Assembly (NCBI GenBank): GCA_015257445.1
Contig: JABZKE010000001.1
Location: 1 to 17,848 of the forward strand
Direction: 5' to 3'
DNA: 17,848 bases
Source: Nanosynbacter sp.
GTDB lineage: Bacteria; Patescibacteriota; Saccharimonadia; Saccharimonadales; Saccharimonadaceae
Shown here: one piece after another, positions 15,391-17,848 of the stretch
How positions within the stretch are numbered: position 1 is the stretch's first letter
Layout: every line of letters starts with the position of its first letter
Position numbers and translations under genes: made by a program
Notes under the pieces: model-generated
Told to the model about the DNA's origin: nothing
What the model saw: the letters and a program-made list of their open reading frames with translations, nothing else
The model's database searches: none

Positions 15391-15435
15391 TAATCAATAT
15401 ATATTTTTGGTGACTTATTAGCGTGTTTTTGTTAC

Positions 15436-15464
15436 AAAAAAATAGCCCTCTATACTAACGAGGG
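15436..15464 (-). terminator. terminator after tRNA-Val
   Basis: Read on minus, CCCTC (15464-15460) pairs with GAGGG (15450-15446) around a 9-base loop, and a run of seven T follows (15442-15436). It would stop transcripts from the tRNA gene before they run into the protease-like gene. Confidence 0.6.
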
Positions 15465-15520
15465 GTTTAACAGGCATTTATAGATTACAAAATAGATAAA
15501 AATAATTCTATAAGCCGTTT

Positions 15521-15597
15521 TGGTGGATCTTACTGGGCTCGAACCAGTGACCTTACGAATGTGAATCGTACGCTCTAGCCAACTGAGCTAAAGATCC
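15521..15597 (-). tRNA. tRNA-Val (anticodon CAC)
   Basis: On minus, a full cloverleaf of 77 bases: acceptor GGATCTT/AAGATCC, D stem GCTC/GAGC, anticodon stem TACGA/TCGTA with loop TTCACAT, so anticodon CAC reading GUG (Val), and T stem ACTGG/CCAGT with loop TTCGAGC. The discriminator is A and the 3' CCA is encoded. A promoter and a terminator frame it, so it is a single-gene unit. Confidence 0.93.
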
Positions 15598-15608
15598 ATG
15601 ACTTCTCT

Positions 15609-15637
15609 ATTATAATATATCTTTTCACTTTTCACAA
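15609..15637 (-). promoter_or_regulatory. promoter of tRNA-Val
   Basis: On minus, TTGTGA (15637-15632), 17 bases, TATAAT (15614-15609). The start would be near 15602, five bases before the mature tRNA 5' end. It lies next to, and partly within, the rpmE terminator T-tract. Confidence 0.65.
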
Positions 15638-15664
15638 AAAAATAAGGCCAAATGGCCTTATTTT
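15636..15664 (-). terminator. terminator of rpmE
   Basis: AAAATAAGGCC (15664-15654 read on minus) pairs with GGCCTTATTTT (15649-15639) around a 4-base loop, followed by a run of T on minus. It starts four bases after the rpmE stop. Confidence 0.85.
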
Positions 15665-15668
15665 AAAC

Positions 15669-16001
15669 TTAAGCTTCAGCTTTTTCTGCTTTTTTCTCAG
15701 CTTCTTTCATCTGCTTAGCAGCTTTGTTGGCGAGAGCCTGTTTCAAAGCTTCTGCCTTCATAGCACGAGCTTTGAAGCGGTCAACGCGACCTTCGGTATC
15801 GATAATCTTCTCTTCACCAGTAAAGAATGGGTGAGAAGCCGAAGAAATCTGAACCTTCACGAGTGGATATTCATTTCCATCGGTCCACTTGATAGTCTCT
15901 TCGCTCTTAGCGGTAGACTTAGTCAAGAAAGAAAAGTTCGCAGCGTCATCAGCAAAAACCACAAAGCGATAATCTTTTGGATGCAATTCTTGTTTACTCA
16001 T
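15669..16001 (-). CDS. rpmE2: large ribosomal subunit protein bL31, type B
   Basis: A 110-residue ribosomal protein. The core (1-80) shows [13 protein letters not shown] at the N-terminus and [24 protein letters not shown], the bL31 signature. There are no Cys residues, so it is the zinc-independent type B form, built into the central protuberance of the 50S subunit. Residues 80-110 add an Ala/Lys/Glu-rich helix ([15 protein letters not shown]) absent from the shortest members. An extended -10 box with a good -35 precedes it and leaves only about four bases of leader, and no strong ribosome site is present. It is divergent from rpsB and has its own terminator. Confidence 0.93.
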   Translation of the reverse strand: MSKQELHPKDYRFVVFADDAANFSFLTKSTAKSEETIKWTDGNEYPLVKVQISSASHPFFTGEEKIIDTEGRVDRFKARAMKAEALKQALANKAAKQMKEAEKKAEKAEA

Positions 16002-16012
16002 AATTAGTCACC

Positions 16013-16041
16013 ATTTTATCAGATACTCGCGGTTTTTTCAA
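16013..16041 (-). promoter_or_regulatory. promoter of rpmE
   Basis: On minus, TTGAAA (16041-16036), 17 bases, then TGATAAAAT with the -10 at 16018-16013. The ATG is 11 bases beyond, so the leader is about four bases. Confidence 0.7.
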
Positions 16042-16053
16042 TAGGGAATTAGC

Positions 16054-16082
16054 TTTACAGATTCCACCTCTTATGTTAAGAT
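16054..16082 (+). promoter_or_regulatory. promoter of rpsB-tsf
   Basis: TTTACA (16054-16059), a 17-base spacer and TAAGAT (16077-16082), with a TG extension before the -10. Transcription would begin near 16089 and give a leader of about 69 bases. Confidence 0.7.
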
Positions 16083-16109
16083 AGAAAAGTAATTAATTTA
16101 ATGAAACAG

Positions 16110-16157
16110 CTTCATCCGTTTTCCTGAAGACAAGATGAAGTGAAGGGAAAGGAAAAC
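16110..16157 (+). promoter_or_regulatory. rpsB leader: candidate pseudoknot over the ribosome site
   Basis: CTTCATC (16110-16116) pairs with GATGAAG (16134-16140). The loop of that hairpin holds GTTTTCCT (16118-16125), the exact complement of AGGAAAAC (16150-16157), which contains the ribosome site and ends at the ATG. Both stems can form together as an H-type pseudoknot that would block initiation. This suggests feedback by S2 protein, by analogy with other ribosomal protein leaders; it is inference from pairing only. Confidence 0.5.
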
Positions 16158-16844
16158 ATGTCCAAGACTATCGACATGAAAGAACTCCTCGAAGCAGGAG
16201 CTCACTTTGGTCACAAGACCTCACGTTGGCACCCAAAAATGGCCCCATACATCCATAGTAAGCGCCAAGACACTCACATTATTAATCTTGAAAAGACCGT
16301 AGCTGGCCTCGAAGAAGCTCTCGCTCTTACCAAGAAAATCGCTAAAGACGGCAAGAAAATTCTTTTCGTTGGCACCAAAAAGCAACTCAAAGCCATCGTT
16401 AAAGAAGCTGCTGAATCTGTCGACATGCCATACGTTACCGAACGCTGGGTTGGTGGTACTCTTACCAACGTCGAAACCGTTAACCGCCAAATCAAGAAGG
16501 TTAAGGATCTCGAACGCCGCATGAAGACTGGTGAACTCGAAGCTCGTTATTCTAAGCTCGAAGTTCAACGTTTCCAAGAAGAAATTGCTGTGCTTAACAC
16601 CCGTTACGGTGGGATCAAAGATATGACTGATCAACCAGCCGCTATCATTGTCACCGATGCTTGCGAAGACAAGAACGCCATTAAGGAAGCTAAAACTCTT
16701 CACATTCCAGTAATCGCTATTTGCGACACCAATGTCGACCCAACCGATATCGACATCATCATTCCAGCCAACGACGATTCCACCAAGGCTGAAAAACTCA
16801 TTCTTGATTACTTTGTCGAAGCTATCAAATCCGCCAAAAACTAA
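16158..16844 (+). CDS. rpsB: small ribosomal subunit protein uS2
   Basis: A 228-residue ribosomal protein of the 30S subunit. The uS2 signatures are clear: LLEAGAHFGHKTSRWHPKM at the N-terminus, IHIINLEKT-like INLEKT, ILFVGTKKQ, YVTERWVGGTLTN, and the late DTNVDPTDIDIIIPANDD. The ATG at 16158 is chosen because an AAAGGA site ends just before it; an in-frame GTG at 16140 would add six residues and lies inside the leader structure. It has its own promoter and is followed by tsf after 24 bases, the usual rpsB-tsf order. Confidence 0.97.
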   Translation: MSKTIDMKELLEAGAHFGHKTSRWHPKMAPYIHSKRQDTHIINLEKTVAGLEEALALTKKIAKDGKKILFVGTKKQLKAIVKEAAESVDMPYVTERWVGGTLTNVETVNRQIKKVKDLERRMKTGELEARYSKLEVQRFQEEIAVLNTRYGGIKDMTDQPAAIIVTDACEDKNAIKEAKTLHIPVIAICDTNVDPTDIDIIIPANDDSTKAEKLILDYFVEAIKSAKN

Positions 16845-16868
16845 TTTTCATCTATTAAGGAGATAAAA

Positions 16869-17459
16869 ATGGCAGAAATTACCATTGAAAACATCAAAAA
16901 ACTCAAAGAATTATCCGGTGTAGGTCTTACCGACGCTAAAAAAGCTCTTGTCGAAGCCGATGGCGATTTCGACAAAGCCCTCAAGGCTATGCGCGAAAAA
17001 GGTCTCACCAAGGCTGAAAAACGTGGTGACCGTGAAACCCGCGAAGGCATCGTCGACGCTTACATCCACGACGGCCGCCTCGGCGCTATCATCGAAGTTA
17101 ACTGTGAAACTTCTTTCGTCGCTAACACCGATGAGTTCAAAGATCTTGCTCACAAACTTGCTATGCAAGTTGCCTCCATGGCCCCACTTTACGTTTCCGA
17201 AGAAGATATTCCAGCCGAAACTATGAAAGCTAAGATGGAAGAATTCGAAGCTAACTTCAAGGGTCCAGAAAATATGAAGGAACAAATTCTTTCTGGCCAA
17301 GTCAAAAAAGCTTTCTCTGACAAAGTTTTGATGCTCCAACCTTACATCCTCGATGATTCTAAGACTGTTGCAGAATTCATCAAGGAGATGATTGCAAAAA
17401 CTGGTGAAAACATCACCGTCAAGCAATTCAAGCGCATCGAACTCGGCGTTACTGAATAA
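16869..17459 (+). CDS. tsf: elongation factor Ts
   Basis: A 196-residue guanine-nucleotide exchange factor for EF-Tu. The N-terminal UBA-like domain (1-50) has IKKLKELSGVGLTDAKKAL; the EF-Tu contact motif, usually TDFVAR, reads TSFVAN (residues 79-84 or so), followed by the core domain (to about 190). The length matches the short form seen in Thermus and many reduced genomes, not the 283-residue form of E. coli. AAGGAG lies just before the ATG. It is cotranscribed with rpsB and ends at a strong terminator. Confidence 0.96.
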   Translation: MAEITIENIKKLKELSGVGLTDAKKALVEADGDFDKALKAMREKGLTKAEKRGDRETREGIVDAYIHDGRLGAIIEVNCETSFVANTDEFKDLAHKLAMQVASMAPLYVSEEDIPAETMKAKMEEFEANFKGPENMKEQILSGQVKKAFSDKVLMLQPYILDDSKTVAEFIKEMIAKTGENITVKQFKRIELGVTE

Positions 17460-17476
17460 AATATTTGTTCATATAT

Positions 17477-17512
17477 AAAAATAGAGTAGGCGAAAAACCT
17501 ATTCTATTTTTC
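17477..17512 (+). terminator. intrinsic terminator of rpsB-tsf
   Basis: AAAAATAGAGTAGG (17477-17490) pairs with CCTATTCTATTTTT (17498-17511), one pair being G-U, around CGAAAAA. The 3' arm supplies the T-tract. Confidence 0.88.
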
Positions 17513-17515
17513 TTG

Positions 17516-17524
17516 TGCTAAAAT
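17516..17524 (+). promoter_or_regulatory. extended -10 promoter for the M50 protease gene, leaderless
   Basis: TGCTAAAAT (TG, one base, TAAAAT at 17519-17524) ends six bases before the ATG at 17531. It starts right after the tsf terminator. No clear -35 and no ribosome site. Confidence 0.65.
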
Positions 17525-17530
17525 AGATAT

Positions 17531-17848
17531 ATGAATATTTTATTTGGTGCTTTTATCGGCCTTATCGCCCTCACATTACTCGTCGTCATTCACGAATTTG
17601 GCCACTTCATTATGGCAAAAAAATCTGGTGTCAAAGTTAACGAATTCGGCATCGGTCTTCCGCCACGCAAGCTCGCCTGGCTTCATCTGCCGGCCAAAGA
17701 AGTCCAAAAACTCTACGATAGCCTTAAAGAAGAATCCAAGACCAAAGTTAATCAAAAACGCCTACAAAAACTTCTCGCTATGGGGAAGGACAAAACTAAA
17801 AAAGATAAGTTCGTCTGGTTCTTCATTCCTAGCACCGAATATAAGAAT
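17531..17848 (+). CDS. M50 family site-2 protease, RseP-like (partial)
   Basis: The first 106 codons are visible; the frame runs off the window. An N-terminal membrane segment (about 4-20) leads into HEFGH (His21, Glu22, His25), the zinc site of intramembrane M50 proteases, followed by FIMAKKSGVKVNEFGIGLPPRK, which is the usual continuation in RseP/YluC (FGIGxGP). Residues 55-95 are unusually rich in Lys and Glu (KLYDSLKEESKTKVNQKRLQ trimmed here) and look like a soluble insertion. Such enzymes cut membrane-bound anti-sigma factors or leftover signal peptides. It has its own leaderless-type promoter directly after the tsf terminator. Confidence 0.92.
   Translation, partial: MNILFGAFIGLIALTLLVVIHEFGHFIMAKKSGVKVNEFGIGLPPRKLAWLHLPAKEVQKLYDSLKEESKTKVNQKRLQKLLAMGKDKTKKDKFVWFFIPSTEYKN

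Noticed and set aside
15521..15597. tRNA-Val as the attachment site of an integrated element spanning 11750-15520
   Set aside because: I found no direct repeat of the tRNA 3' end near 11750-11850 and no integrase gene, so integration at the tRNA is not supported.
16911..17426. 171-codon open frame antisense to tsf, and a 160-codon one antisense to rpsB
   Set aside because: Both lie fully inside well-identified genes on the other strand, have no ribosome site and reflect biased codon use of the real genes.
1..17848. CRISPR array, insertion sequence, replication origin or prophage genes
   Set aside because: No regularly spaced repeats, transposase, terminal inverted repeats, DnaA-box clusters or phage structural genes were seen on either strand.

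Overview
The window looks like a chromosomal segment of a small-genome bacterium, most likely a member of the Patescibacteria/CPR (a Saccharibacteria-like lineage is my best guess, not proven). Reasons: compact gene packing, short single-copy housekeeping genes (EF-Ts of only 196 residues), a zinc-free type B bL31 with an added helix, a queuosine-precursor salvage pair with no biosynthesis genes in view, an M50 protease after tsf, and many multi-pass membrane proteins of no clear family. Stops are almost all TAA. No in-frame TGA occurs in any recognised gene, so the standard code fits.

Layout. Positions 1-9620 (+): the C-terminal nuclease part of a RecB-like/UvrD-type protein (cut by the window edge), a DHH phosphoesterase (NrnA-like), cysS and an AI-2E family permease form one run. 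A sigma70-type promoter then starts a second run: a flavin-binding PNPOx-like protein, a YhhQ-type queuosine precursor transporter and tgt. lepB and an unknown multi-pass membrane protein each have their own -10 box placed directly before the start codon, and htrA follows. A bidirectional terminator separates these from the minus-strand pair prfA-prmC (9745-11745).

Positions 11750-15390 are an accessory block between prfA and a tRNA-Val gene. It holds (a) an unknown 215-residue protein with a long structured leader that encodes a possible 35-codon leader peptide, (b) a Fic-domain protein on the minus strand and (c) a divergent HExxH zinc metalloprotease-like protein. The last two use AGA/AGG/ATA codons far more than the housekeeping genes and look horizontally acquired. 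Fic and protease proteins are common effector or toxin types, but no secretion signal is visible.

Positions 15436-17848 return to core genes: tRNA-Val(CAC) and rpmE (bL31 type B) on minus; rpsB with a candidate autoregulatory leader, tsf, a strong terminator, and the start of an M50 (RseP-like) protease on plus.

The most interesting signals are regulatory. First, the leader at 11819-12022 combines a near-leaderless upstream ORF, a 50-nt hairpin inside it, and a 7-nt anti-Shine-Dalgarno buried in that hairpin. Second, four genes have a -10 box ending 6-7 nt before the start codon, which predicts leaderless mRNAs. Third, an H-type pseudoknot in the rpsB leader would bury its ribosome binding site. 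The tgt product also has an altered base-binding pocket and a 22-residue insertion.
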